Assembly (NCBI GenBank): GCA_035236585.1
Contig: CP141139.1
Coordinates: 16,384,990 to 16,448,989, forward strand
Direction of reading: 5' to 3'
Origin: Warburgia ugandensis
Taxonomy: Eukaryota > Streptophyta > Magnoliopsida > Canellales > Canellaceae
DNA length: 64,000 nucleotides
The notes under the pieces: model-generated
Database searches by the model: none
Told to the model about the DNA's origin: nothing
The model's input: only the letters and a program-made list of their open reading frames with translations
In this document: positions 34,738 through 45,999 of the stretch, one piece after another
Layout of the letters: every line of letters begins with the position of its first letter
How positions within the stretch are numbered: position 1 is the stretch's first letter
Translations under genes and position numbers: made by a program

Positions 34738-36697
34738 TGTGTTTAAGTGTTCAATTTTGGTCAAAATACCCCTAATTTAGCATTCAATTAGAGCATCTAA
34801 CCTATTAAAATTGTAAATTTTAGCTTGATTTTGAATTTAGACCCAATTGACCATTTAATTATTAATTTTTCAAAATTAACGGTTAGATGATCATTAAAGC
34901 CTATCAGATGATTAATGTATGGCTCAGATGGCTCTAATTTGGTCTTTTATTTTAAAAATTAACCAAAAGAGGCATAGATGGCTCAGATCAAAAGTTATCG
35001 ATGCAGATTATCTTAAAGGGCAACAAAGAAAGCTGGGATGGTTTCCTAATTGGGAATTAAACCACAAAGGAAAGCATGCTAAAATGGAAAATGAAAAGCT
35101 ACAACACAAGAAAGGAAGTTGCACTTGGAGAAATTTCCAAAGAAGGGGGAGGAACCAAAATTAGAAGGAGAGAGGGCTATAAAACTATGGCTGCCCCACT
35201 TTCCCTGCTCTCCTTCTCTCTTGGGCTGGACATTAAGAGGAAAACATGTCACCCCCCTTCTCCCTTTCTCCTCTCTCCCTTTCCACTTCTCTTCTCCTTC
35301 TCTCACTCCCAATTTCTCCCCATCTCTCTCAGACTCTCATTCTCTCTTTGTTGCTCTCTCTCTACTCACCACTCTTCTCACTTACATCCAACTGTCCCAC
35401 CTTTCTCTCACTAGTTCTCTCTGTCACCACTTCCCCCTCTCACTTTCTCCTATTCATGGCCTCTCTTAGTCTCTCTCTACTCCTCCTTGTTCTCTACTTC
35501 TCACCCTCCCCCTCCCCCTGTCTCTTCCTCAACCTCCTCTATCTCCCTCTCTCGATTCTGTCACACCTCTCCCACTTCACCGTTCCAACCCAGACAACTC
35601 TGCCCAACCCACCTCCTTCTCTCCCACTTGGCTTCCTTTTGTCCATGCCAATCCTAGTACCTGAGTCTTCTCTGCTTCATCGGTAAGCAAACACCCATCA
35701 TTGGGTGGTGCAAGATCACATCAATCACTACTTTGCACAGTAGAACCTGACTCACCCCTCACTGGCAGCCAAGCACTACACCGACATGTTCATTCTTCCC
35801 CCTCCTGTTCTGTCTCTATTGCATCATCCCTAGCCAACCAATCCCCCTCTGTCTATGCCCAACCGGTCTTCCCTTACTCCTTCTCCCTCTACTTTCCAAT
35901 ACATCATCATCGTCGGGTTTTCCAAAACCAAACGGAACTAAGCTGGCAAGCCCAAAACTTCCTAGCATTGGCATCTATATCAGGCCCAGTCCCCAGTTGA
36001 TCTTTGTACTCCAACATCTGCCTTCCACCAATGTCTTCCACATCTCTGGCCATCTCAGGGGAGAAGACCCAGATTAGGTTTTTCCTCTTTCCTTCCCCCT
36101 CTTCTCCCTTCTTCTTCCTCCACCCCCATATCCTCCTCTGGCTCCCTCCTTGATCAGGTTTCCCTCTTCATATTTCCTTTTTCGTTTTAATCAGGTTTTT
36201 TCTTTAATTCCAAGTCTGCCCTTTGCCCATTAATTAAAATTCCATTTCAGTCCCTGATTTAATTCCTTACATGTCCTCTTTTTAATTCCTTTTGTGTCCT
36301 TGTCTATTCTAGTTTTGTTTTATCTTTATTCTTCTTGTACAGGAACTGTCCAATCTAAATCAGATCAGCTAAGGCTTAACCCAATCAATGAGTTAGCCTT
36401 AACCATTAAGAACTCTCTGTTTATCCACTATTTTAGATCATATTTTCAATTAACTTTCAGATTTCATTCTTAGGACATCCCTGAACTTAATTATCATCTT
36501 TGATCTTTAATCTAAAATCCATAAAGTGATCTAGATCGTTCAAATCCCAAAATTACCATTTACTCCAGATCTTGGAGATTTTTGGGAATCTAAACCATCC
36601 AACTAGCAAATCTTTAATTAAGGGCATGATGAAGACATTTATAAAGGCTGATCAACTCCAAGAATATCATATTTGAAGAAATTGATAGTGATTAATG
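34738..36697 (+). repeat. Partial 3' LTR of gag-only element
   Basis: Begins TGTGTTTAAGTGTTCAATTTTGGTC, matching the minus-strand start of the LTR at 60825-62695 (TGTGTTAAGTGTTTAATTTTGGTC). A long CT-rich zone (35190-35700) produces several spurious frames. The sequence matches the 5' LTR until about 36697, then changes to CACTA middle-region sequence without the LTR end. Confidence 0.78.
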
Positions 36698-38990
36698 TTC
36701 TTTTATCATCTTTTTTTGTTTAATATTCTTTTATTAGTACAATTTTCGTACTTCTTTGGTTATCAAATATGTTTAGTTCTTAGGAGTGTTTCTATAGTAT
36801 TTTGTGGCACAAGTAAACTTTGGAATCATAATGTCAATAAAATACATATATTCATTTAAAATTAATTAAGTATAGATCAACCATGAGCCCTAACCCTAAC
36901 CTTGAAACCTCAACCCTGAAACCTTAACCCTGAGCACTTAACTCTAACCCTCAACCCTATTCCCTGAACAATTAAACCCTGAACCCTTACTCTGAACCTT
37001 AACCTTAACCTAAACCTAACATTGTTACCTAGACACTTGAACCTCAAACACTTATGTACATACCTTGAACCTTGATTCCTAAACCCATGAATCAATGTTG
37101 ACTATCATAAAATGTCCATTTCATTGTGTATTAATTACTTGTTAGATATTGTCAAGTACTAACATAAAAGGTGTATATATTTTGAATAATTAAAAAAAAA
37201 AAAGTGTATACTAAGCGACTTCAAAAGTGTATACTTTTAAAGTCGTTTATAGATAAACAACTTTAAAAGTCTACACTTTTAAAGTCATTTAAAAAATAAA
37301 CGACTTCTTTATGTATAACAAATGTAACAACAAAAGAGGTAGACCTCATAAATTTACTGTAATAATTATTTAACATCTTTGATTTTTAAATAACAATTTA
37401 CAAATGTTTAAATTATATGAATTTGTTGTCAAGAAAATTAACGTTAAGATAAAAACCACTCTGACACACATAGGTCAGGAAATGGACATAGAAATTTAAG
37501 CTCGCACCACCACATTCCCACTTTATAATCAATTTATAATCTTATTTTGTTTAATGTTCTTTTATTAGTACAATTTTTGTACTTCTATGGTTATCACATA
37601 TTTTTAGTTATTTAGGCATGTTTCTATAATATTTTGTGGCGTAAGTAAACTTTGGAATCTTAGTGTCAATTAAATACATATATTTATTTAAAATTAATTA
37701 AGCGTATATCAACCATGAACCCTACCCCTAACCCTAACCTTTAACCCTTAACCCTAAACCTTAACTCTAACCCCCAACCCTACTCCTGAACACTTACGTA
37801 CATACCTTAAACCCTTACTCTAAACCTAAACCCTAAGCCCTTAACCTAACCCCAACATTATTACCTAGACACTTGAACCCTGAACCTCGAACACTTACGT
37901 ACGTACCCTAAAACCTTACCCTGAACCTTGATGCCTAAACCCATGAATCAATGTTGACTATCATAAAAAATCCATTTCATTGTGTATTAATTACTTGTTA
38001 GATATTGTAAAGTACTAACATAAAAATTGTATATATTTTGAATAAAAAATATAAAAAAATGTATACTAAACAACTTTAAAAGTGTATACTTTTAAAGTCA
38101 TTTACAGATAAACGACTTAATCTACACTTTTAAAGTCATTTAAAAAATAAATGACTTCTTTATGTATAACAAATGTAACAACAAAAGAGATTGACCTCCT
38201 AAATTTATTGTAATAATTATTTAACATCTTTGATTCTTAAATAACAATTTACCAATGTTTGAATTATATGAATTTGGTGTTAAGAAAATTAATGTTAATA
38301 TAAAAACGACCCTGACACACATAGGTCAGGAAATGGACACTGAAAATTAAGCTAGCACCCCCACATTCCCACTTTATAATTAATTTATCATCTTATTTTA
38401 TTTACTGTTCTTTTATTAGTCCAATTTTTGTACTTCTTTAGTTATCATATATTTTTAGTTCTTTAGGAGTGTTTCTACAATATTTTATGATGTAAGTAAA
38501 CTTTGGAATCTTAGTGTCAATCAAATACATATATTTATTTAAAATTAATTAAGTGTAGATCAACCATGAACCCCACCCCTAACCCTAACCTTGAACCCCT
38601 AACCTGGAACCTTAATCGTAAGCACTTAACCCTAACCCCTAACCCTGTTCCCTGAACCATAAACACTTACGTACGTACCTTGAACCCTTACTCTAAACCT
38701 TAACCTAACCCCAACATTGCTACCTGGACACTTGAATCTCGAACACTTGAACCATGAACCCCGAACACTTACGTACGTACCTTGAAACCTTACCCCGAAC
38801 CTTGAAGCGTGAACCCATGAATAAATGTAGACTATCATAAAAATTCCATTTCATTGGGTATTGCTTGTTAGGCATTGTGTAGTACTAACATAAGAAGTGT
38901 ATATATTTTGAATTAAATTTTTTTATTAAAAATTATAAAAAACTGTATACTTTTAAAGGCATTTTACTTATAAAATGGCTTCTTTATGTA
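36698..38990 (+). repeat. Middle array of outer CACTA, 851-bp period, 2.7 copies
   Basis: Units begin near 36700, 37545 and 38395. Each holds an ATTCTTTTATTAGTACAATTTT stretch, a degenerate telomere-like tract, a TCAATGTTGACTATCATAAAA segment and a pair of AAGTCGTTTA palindromes. The first two also carry the segment with TGACACACATAGGTCAGGAAATGG (37462 and 38313, giving a period of 851). The inverted CACTA has one copy of this region (about 54060-54840, minus). Lies between the two transposon genes. Confidence 0.85.
36880..37085 (+). repeat. Degenerate telomere-like tract, unit 1
   Basis: CCCTAACCCTAACC followed by AACCTTGAACCCTGAACACTTA-like variants over about 200 bp. Equivalent tracts are at 37720-37935 and 38565-38815, and on the other strand at 54180-54430. 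The exact core is CCCTAA rather than the common plant CCCTAAA, and it is interstitial inside a transposon, not a chromosome end. Confidence 0.75.
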
Positions 38991-39119
38991 CCCATATTTA
39001 AACCCCAAAATGGACTTTCCACCATTCCCGTCGTACATAGAGAAAAATTGAGGGAGAAGAAAGAATAGGAGAAGAGAAACAAGGAAGGAGAGAAGAAGAG
39101 GAGTGGTACGTACCTAGCT

Positions 39120-39560
39120 AGTTGACATGGGGGGGTGTTGGAGGGGGCGCGGGGGAGGGGAGGGGAGGTTGCTGGGTTCAAGCAGGCGGTGGGAAGGAGC
39201 TAGGTAGGGGTGGGGCTAGTGGGTTACGGCGGGCGGTGGGAAGAAGGTGGGTGGGGTTGGGGGTGTAGGGTTCGACAAACGGTGGGAAGGAGTTGGGTGG
39301 GCGTGGGGGTGGGGGTGGTGGGTTCCGACGAGCAGTGGGATGGAGCTAGGGGTGGAACTCATGGGTTCCCACGGGCGGTGGGAAGGAGTTGGGGTTGGGG
39401 GGTGTTGGCAATGGGAAGGAGCTGGGTGGGTTCCAGTTCGGGGGGCTGGGGGGAGGAGGGGGGGTCATGAGGAGGGAGCTGAGTGGGAGAGGAGGTAGTT
39501 GGGTTTCAACATGGTGGTGGGCATGGGGGTGGGGAACTGTGTTCTAGTGAGGGGCACGGG
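39120..39560 (+). repeat. G-rich imperfect tandem repeat before second CACTA gene
   Basis: Repeats of about 50-70 bp built from GCGGTGGGAAGGAGTTGGGTGGGG and GGGTTC(C/A)ACG words. Strongly G-rich on the plus strand, followed by a leader ending TTTCTACAGGGTTAAG (intron-like). The same place in the inverted copy holds an unrelated-looking CT/GA-rich repeat (53460-53900). Glycine-rich frames here are artefacts. Confidence 0.75.
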
Positions 39561-39789
39561 GTGGATTACTGTTGTTTATTAATTAATTTTCATGACCAAT
39601 TTTCGTTGTTTTCTACAGGGTTAAGTTATTCATGTGCAGACCTTAGCGTTAGAGGTATTCATTCAGAGGAATCAAAGTTGCTAGGCACAATCTTACAGGT
39701 GCTTAATTGCTTCCTCTCTTCTTCTTCTTCTTTGTTTCTTAACATGTCTAGTAATAACATCTAGTAACTCCAATGCATGTTTTTATTTT

Positions 39790-39970
39790 CATGTTATTTG
39801 CTTTCCTAGTTAAATCAAAACCAAGCTCTCTTAGGCTAGGTGGTGTAGCTTTAAAATTACTCACAAGCTCACAAATCAAAGTAATAATTGCATGCGAGAG
39901 AGGTCAATCCCATGAGGAATCTTAAGGAATTTTTAATTGATTTGATCCTATTTAAGTTGCTTAGCTTAGC

Positions 39971-40007
<37 letters not shown>

Positions 40008-41340
40008 ATGGAATGAGAAACATGCATAAAATTAGACACATGAGCCAAAGGAAACTTTCTAAAAATAAATATTTCCAATGGTATTAGAAACTTTCATAAT
40101 TAACATGCATTAAATAAATAATAATAATGCAAAAATAAAATGAATGATTCTAGGATGCTTTAATTAAGGAAACTTGCTAAAAATGAAACTTTCCTAAACT
40201 AAAACATTTCTAATCCTAAAACTTTTTAAAAATAAAACATTCTAAAACTAAACAAAGAAAAGTTCTAAAGTTAAACTATGATGAAAATAACTAAACAAGT
40301 AATGATAAACTATCATGTTTTTTTTTTTCCTAGTTAAAACAAACCCAATCTCTCTTAGGCTAGGTGGTGTAGCTTTAAAATTACTCGCAAGTGCGCACAA
40401 ATCAAAGTAATAATTGCATGTGAGAGAAGTCTATCCTATGAAGAATCCCAAGGATTTTCTAATTGATTTGATCTTATTTAAGTTGCTTAGCTTAGCTAAA
40501 AAAGTTTGCTTTGATAAACATGAAATTTAAACAACAAGGAATGAGAAATATGCATAAATTTCAATACATGAGCCAAAAGAAACTTTCTAAAAATAAAGAT
40601 TTCCAATGGAATTAGAAACTTTCCTAACTAATATGCATTAAATTTAAAAAAAAATGCTAAACTAAAATGAATGATTCTAGGGAGCTTTAATTAAGAAAAC
40701 TTGTAAAAAATAAAACTTTCCTAAACTAACACTTCCTTAATCCTAATACTTTTTAAAACTAAACAAAGAAACATTATAATGCTAAGCTATGATGCAAATA
40801 ACTAAACAAGTAATGTTAAACTATCATGAAACAAGAGAATAAACCACTTAAAGATAAACCACCCAATCACCATGTGCATGACCCATGGAGTTGTGCACAT
40901 GGTTAATGAGTAAGAAAATGGCTGAAATTGGATTAAAAGTTTGCTAACATGGGATCTAACCAAAATAATAACTAAACTATCTAAAAAGCTAAAGTGGTTC
41001 TTAAGAAATCAAGTAAATACATTATATGGACTGCTCGAAATTATGTATGACTCATGAAAGGTAAAATTCTAAAAGTAAGATACTCATGAAACTTAAATCA
41101 AACAAGGCAAGAAATGACATGGTGCATGTGATTCGAGACATGAAACATGATCATAAAACCAAAATTTTAATGAACTTTAAGCATGCAAATAACTAAGAGA
41201 ATCTTACATAAGACATAAAACTTTATTTGATGGAATTTGGTACATGAATTGTGCATATGTACATAGATGAACATCTAGCATAAGTTAAGCTTATCGCTAC
41301 TTATGAATACCTACACCCACTAAGAGATGTGAATTCGAAG
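39790..41340 (-). mobile_element. Insert with 520-bp tandem duplication, retroelement-LTR-like
   Basis: A sequence containing CTCTTAGGCTAGGTGGTGTAGCTTTAAAATTACTC...CACAAATCAAAGTAATAATTGCATG(C/T)GAGAGA occurs at about 39811 and again at about 40332, each followed by similar AT-rich DNA. GCAAGTGCGCACAAATC and GTCAATCCCATGAGGAA resemble the complement of the U5 end of Tat-type LTRs. It interrupts the leader of the second CACTA gene, since the inverted copy lacks it. No coding domain; ends not defined. Confidence 0.5.
39974..40005. repeat. (TA)n microsatellite
   Basis: Uninterrupted TA dinucleotides inside the first unit of the 520-bp tandem duplication; the second unit lacks it. Similar shorter TA runs occur at 55137-55157, 55976-56001 and 59239-59255. 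Confidence 0.9.
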
Positions 41341-41635
41341 CAGGGGAGTTAAAGACTAGTAAAAGGTCTATGGGATTTGTAGCTCCTTTACAAATATCTA
41401 TACTAAGCAGGCAAATACATTTCATGCATCTTTTATCTATTTTCCTTGTGTTTAGTATGTCATATATGTTAGATATTGTATGTTTATGTGAATGGACGGA
41501 GATAGAGTCCTCTTTAATTATTTTTTTACTTAAACTGTATTTATCAGGGACATCGATTTGGTTTCTTTAAATGAATTACATAGCCTTTTTTTACGTCATT
41601 GTTCTAATATCATTGAGTGTTTCTTTGTAGTAACA

Positions 41636-43370
41636 ATGGTGGGGAAGAACATCAAAGCCACATTGAGGAGCATGAACAAGAGGCCAACATGAGTACTACT
41701 CTAAAAAGAAAGGGCTGAGGGCAAACAATAATCGAAAAGGTTATCAAGAAAAAGTCAAAGGAAATTAAAAAAACTATCCAATACAATAGTAGAGGGCAAG
41801 AGATTGATGAGAGTGCACCTACTTATAGTTGTTTTCTCTGCTCTACAATAAGAACCATGGTTCCTATCACATTTGAGGATTAAAGAAATGTGCCATCCTC
41901 AACAAAAGATTCAATATAGAAAATGGTGAAGGTATGTAAACATTAAGTACATGTATTATTTACATTATAACTTTTCTTATTTTTCAAATATAGTAATTTA
42001 ATGTGTTAAATTTGCAATCTACCTTGGACGTGCTGGATGAAAAGAAGATGTGTGCTTTACAAGGGCCAGGTGAGCAATGGAGAAAATGGAAGAACTACCT
42101 TGTTCGCAATTACATAAGTCCAAATCTCAACGATTCGTCAAGGATGCACACGGTGCCTTCCATTTACTCTGACATCATTGACCAGAAGACTTGGAATGCA
42201 TTTGTACAGAAGCACACCTCTGTTGAATTTGAGGTAAAAGCAGAAAAGATGCTTCATTCTTTAATTACATGTAACGTTCAATTATTGCACTTGATCACGC
42301 AAGTAAAAATGTGCAGGCGAAGAGTGCAAGGGGAAGAAAGGTGCACGAAACAAATATGCAACACCACCTATCTAGGATGGGCTACACTCATTTAGAAGAG
42401 TTCCAAGTAAGCATCTGTGATAATTTATCCCATTCAATTTAATGCTACTATAGTTATATACATGTTCTCTAACTATAGTGTCTTTGCTTGACAGTAAAAA
42501 AAGTTGGGACTACGAAACTCATTAATCACTCCATCCTTTGGAAGATGGCACATTCAGTGAGCCATACTGACAACAAGTTTGCACGTGATACTACTATGCA
42601 AATTGCTTTGAGCATAGTAAGCGGTTCCACCTATCTATAAATTTTTTTATAAGTAATTAGATGAAATGATCATCACTTTCTAATTAAATTTTGCAGGACA
42701 TTCTTACCCAAGAAAGCACTACTATATGGACTTTAAGCAGCACTAACTCTAAGGATGACATCCTATATAGGGCTATGGGCAATAAGCAAGACCACCCTAG
42801 TTGAGTTAAGGGCATGGGTTGTAGTGTTGTTCCTTCTAAATTCTTTGGTAGAGGACTTATACCTAAAGTTCAAGATGATGAGTAGGCCTCCAATGAGCTC
42901 ATTGAGAGAATAAAGTCTGATATATTTAGACAGATGCGTGATAAAGATTTGATGATTGTTATTCCTCCCCTTGCTCAAAATACGTGCCCCACTATACCTC
43001 CATCACACGTGACCTGCAATTCCCCAACTAAAGAAGATAATTAAGGACATCCGCCTCCCCTCGAAAAGGAAATTCCTGTCCAAAAGGTATATACATTGAC
43101 AAAACTATAAATTTTCATTGTCATTTAGTAATAATTCTATATCTAAACCTCTCTATTGCATATTTGATTTGCAGGTGGGTCAATGCCAGTTGGCCTTAGA
43201 TTCCCATCAAAATATCATGGCAGTTGGTTCATGCTATGAGCATGAATCAAATGTTTTTCACAAAATTAGTATGCTACCACATACTAAGTGGGTGTCCATT
43301 ACCATGGCTTTGAATGCTAATGCCTGCCTACCATTTCTATTAGAAATGAAAATTATTATAATCATTGCTA
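41636..43370 (+). pseudogene. Outer CACTA second gene (Transposase_24 type), 5' part
   Basis: Exon-like blocks match the inverted copy in order: 41636-41930 (with QYNSRGQEIDES and a VPITF...DW region), 42003-42240 (ALQGPGEQWRKWKNYLVRNY, PSIYSDIIDQKTWNAFVQ), 42315-42410 (SRMGYTHLEEF), 42500-42620 (NHSILWKMAHS), 42697-43085 (DILYRAMGNKQDHPS and VKGMG, VPSKFFGRG) and 43172-43370 (NIMAVGSCYEHES, LNANACLPFLLEM). GT/AG-like boundaries separate them. Stops occur at SEEDDE-type positions and elsewhere. Transposase_24 proteins resemble the DNA-binding TNPA partner of En/Spm. Coding similarity breaks off at about 43370 and resumes at 60173. Confidence 0.8.
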
Positions 43371-43391
43371 TAGATTAGGAATTTAGCATAC

Positions 43392-43520
43392 CTTTAGAAG
43401 TCGTTTATTTGCAAATGACTTCTAAATTATACAACTTTAGAAGTCGTTTAAAAATAAACAACTTTGAAATTATACAACTTTAGAAGTCATTTAAAAATAA
43501 ACAACTTCTAAAGTTATAAT
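43392..43520 (-). repeat. Subterminal repeats, left end of inverted CACTA
   Basis: Five copies of TTTAGAAGTCGTTTA / AAACAACTTCTAAAG in head-to-head pairs. They sit directly at the point where the outer second gene is broken, as expected for the 3' end of an inserted CACTA. Confidence 0.8.
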
Positions 43521-45484
43521 TTTTTTTTTTTAATATTCTTTTCTAGATCCACCACCTGTATACATTGAAAACATGATACTCAAACAATGTTTATAAAGAT
43601 TAGAAACCTATTAACATTAACATTCATCCACTTCTTTCTTGTAGTCAAATAATGCTTAAGTTCCAATAATGGCTTTTAGTAAAGAAAATACAAGACATTC
43701 CAATAGCATTAGCAATATCGCTCAACAACATCAAAAAGTATACCAAGAATATAGAATATTAGAAATGAATGAAAGATCCAAATTGATAGTAAGTATAGAA
43801 TAACAAAAATGAAAAATGAAGCCGATCATAATCGAAAGGATAGTCATAGTTAATAGACTTTGAGGATTGCATTTCACGCATGCATGAATCACAGTTTGAA
43901 TCTAAGAAAAGAGAACCACATAGCAACACAAACTGTGCATCTATGCCATTGTATTAGAACCCCCCTAATTAAGGGTCCTGATAGGAACACTCACTTAAAA
44001 TAGGGTGAACACCTCGCAGCCATTCTATTTCTATTCCATTTCTTCACTCTTTCTAATAACCCATTTAAAAAAAAAAAAATGAATAAGCATGTCGCACATT
44101 ACTAGTTACAAGTCCATGGAGGCACTAACCTAGCAATTGAAATGTAATTAGGTGTAAAAGAAGACAACTAAATTCATCTGATTGGAGTAGCCATATAGAA
44201 CAACTAATTCAGGCGAGTTAGGTGATATAATTGGGAAAACCTCATATATAGATCAAACGTTATTAGAAAACACACTAGGAAAGAAAACCAATATAATAAA
44301 GAATGCTCGAATGGTTTCACATTGAAAAACCAGGAAATGTAGTGTGCCTACCATCCAAACCAAGATAGGAGTCTCTAGACCAATAGTGTAGATAGAGAAG
44401 ATCATGAGGGTAATATTAAAGCACAAGTTGAATTTTATTTCACCTGAGAAATTCAAGAACATGAAAGATGCAGAAGTGGTAATAGAAATGGCAACAATAT
44501 AAATATTCAACTATGACAGAAATTCCTATGGCGCCAATAAAAATATAAATTCTCATACTTGAGCAGGCTTCAAATAAGCCAAAAAAAACATAATGGTCAT
44601 TGGCCTACCAGTACAACACATTCAAAAAATTGTAATTATTCAATTTTAAATCTTGGAAATTGGGAACATGGTTTAACACCCTCAACCTATCAAATACAAG
44701 AGTTGAAGACATTCCCAACCTCACAAAAGGATTTGCAAGCTATGAATCATCTATTTCTACTTATCCTTGATCTTTTTATTTTATTACTGGTCTAATTCAA
44801 CCCTTCTCATGTTTAAAAATTTTGGAAAGTGACAACAATAGCATAATTTTTACTATTTAATGCCCAAAGCAAAATCCCTACAAAGAATAATATCTAATAC
44901 CCAATAATATTTAAAGTTGATATTAAGAGTATTCAAGAGCAAAAACTGATGTTAAGAACTACCTAATAGATGGAATGGAATTGACCATAGCCAGAACCCT
45001 TTGACTCAAACAACAATTCTAGATTAAACTAGTGATAGCCTGTGAAAAAAATAAAGAGATTAAGAAGTGGAACAGAGTAGAAAAGTCCAAAAATGGAGTG
45101 ATAGGACTTAGTCATTCATGGCAGGAGTCTTATGGCCTCTTGTTCGATTTCCCTATTAATATAATATTTCCTAAACTTTACCGTTTCCATTTCTTTGATA
45201 TTTGGAAATGAGCACCTAGTCAAACTATTAACAAGCTAGACTACTGGGAGCATAAGAAATAGGAGTCTGCACCATGAAGCATGACCTACTACAAAGAAGT
45301 ATACTACAAAGGCAATGGAAAAAAATTACCAGACACTCAAAGGTAATAATTTTTAACAAAAGCCTTTCCATCTACCAAACATTTATGCCAGGACTATACT
45401 AAGGACAGATAAGATAGCAATAACAGAAAATGGAATGAAGCACTAGTTAGTTGTATGACATGCAACGTGATGGATGAAAAGTCT
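43521..45484. other. Noncoding 3' region of inverted CACTA
   Basis: AT-rich, with only short frames and no recognisable domain. It lies between the terminal repeats and the solo LTR and is presumably the untranslated 3' part of the inverted element. Confidence 0.45.
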
Positions 45485-45992
45485 TTAGAATGTGTGCAAT
45501 GACCCAAATTTTTAAAGTCTTAGAGAACCCCTCTTTCAATTACAATCAATCATAATATTTGCAATTAACAAAACTTTTATATCTTATTTATTTTAGAAAA
45601 TAATTGGATTAAACAGGTAGATAAAAGTTCTATTTAATTTAAAATTTATGAAATTAGAATTTTTTGAAATTATCTCTATTATTAGATTTTACTTGAAAAA
45701 TGGAATTCAACAACTCAAAGAACACTGAAAACGGAGTTTGCATGAAAAAGTTATGAGCATTGGAAGATGAAGGGTATTCTGACAATTAAAAATGCACAGG
45801 GCTATTTTGTTAACAGCACCCCCTTCCAACTCTACATCATTCTCCTCGTCAGCACCACATCAGCATGGCATCGTCACCATGTCAGTACCAAAAACCATGT
45901 CGGCAACGGAACCACGTCGGTGCTAAAGAAGACAGTGGGCGCCAACCACTGTTTGCAGAGGTGGCACTGCCAAAAAGGGCAGTGCACCACCC

Positions 45993-45999
45993 TATAAAT
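45993..45999 (+). promoter_or_regulatory. LTR TATA box of element C
   Basis: TATAAAT followed by CCTCCTCTCCTC, about 500 bp into the element, in the same relative place as the TATA box at 14349. Confidence 0.5.

Larger units (their letters stand above)
25936..36697 (+). mobile_element. Gag-only Ty3-gypsy (Tat/Athila-type) element with nested solo LTR
   Basis: A partial 5' LTR (25936-26958), a tRNA-Asp-type primer site, a degenerate gag gene, about 2.1 kb of noncoding DNA and a partial 3' LTR (34738-36697). No protease, RT, RNase H or integrase is seen, so this is a non-autonomous element of the kind called TR-GAG. The two LTRs are truncated at their outer ends: the 5' LTR lacks roughly its first 1.2 kb and the 3' LTR its last 0.27 kb. 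No target duplication is visible. The solo LTR at 28300-31292 splits gag. Confidence 0.8.

Noticed and set aside
35076..35686. Leu/Ser-rich possible secreted or membrane proteins
   Set aside because: They are translations of a CT-rich tract in the Tat-type 3' LTR, open in several frames at once.
36880..38830. True telomere or chromosome end
   Set aside because: The tracts are short, degenerate, occur once per 851-bp unit and are flanked by transposon sequence on both sides.
39210..39498. Glycine-rich protein frames
   Set aside because: They arise from the G-rich tandem repeat; two frames are open together and the inverted CACTA has no counterpart.
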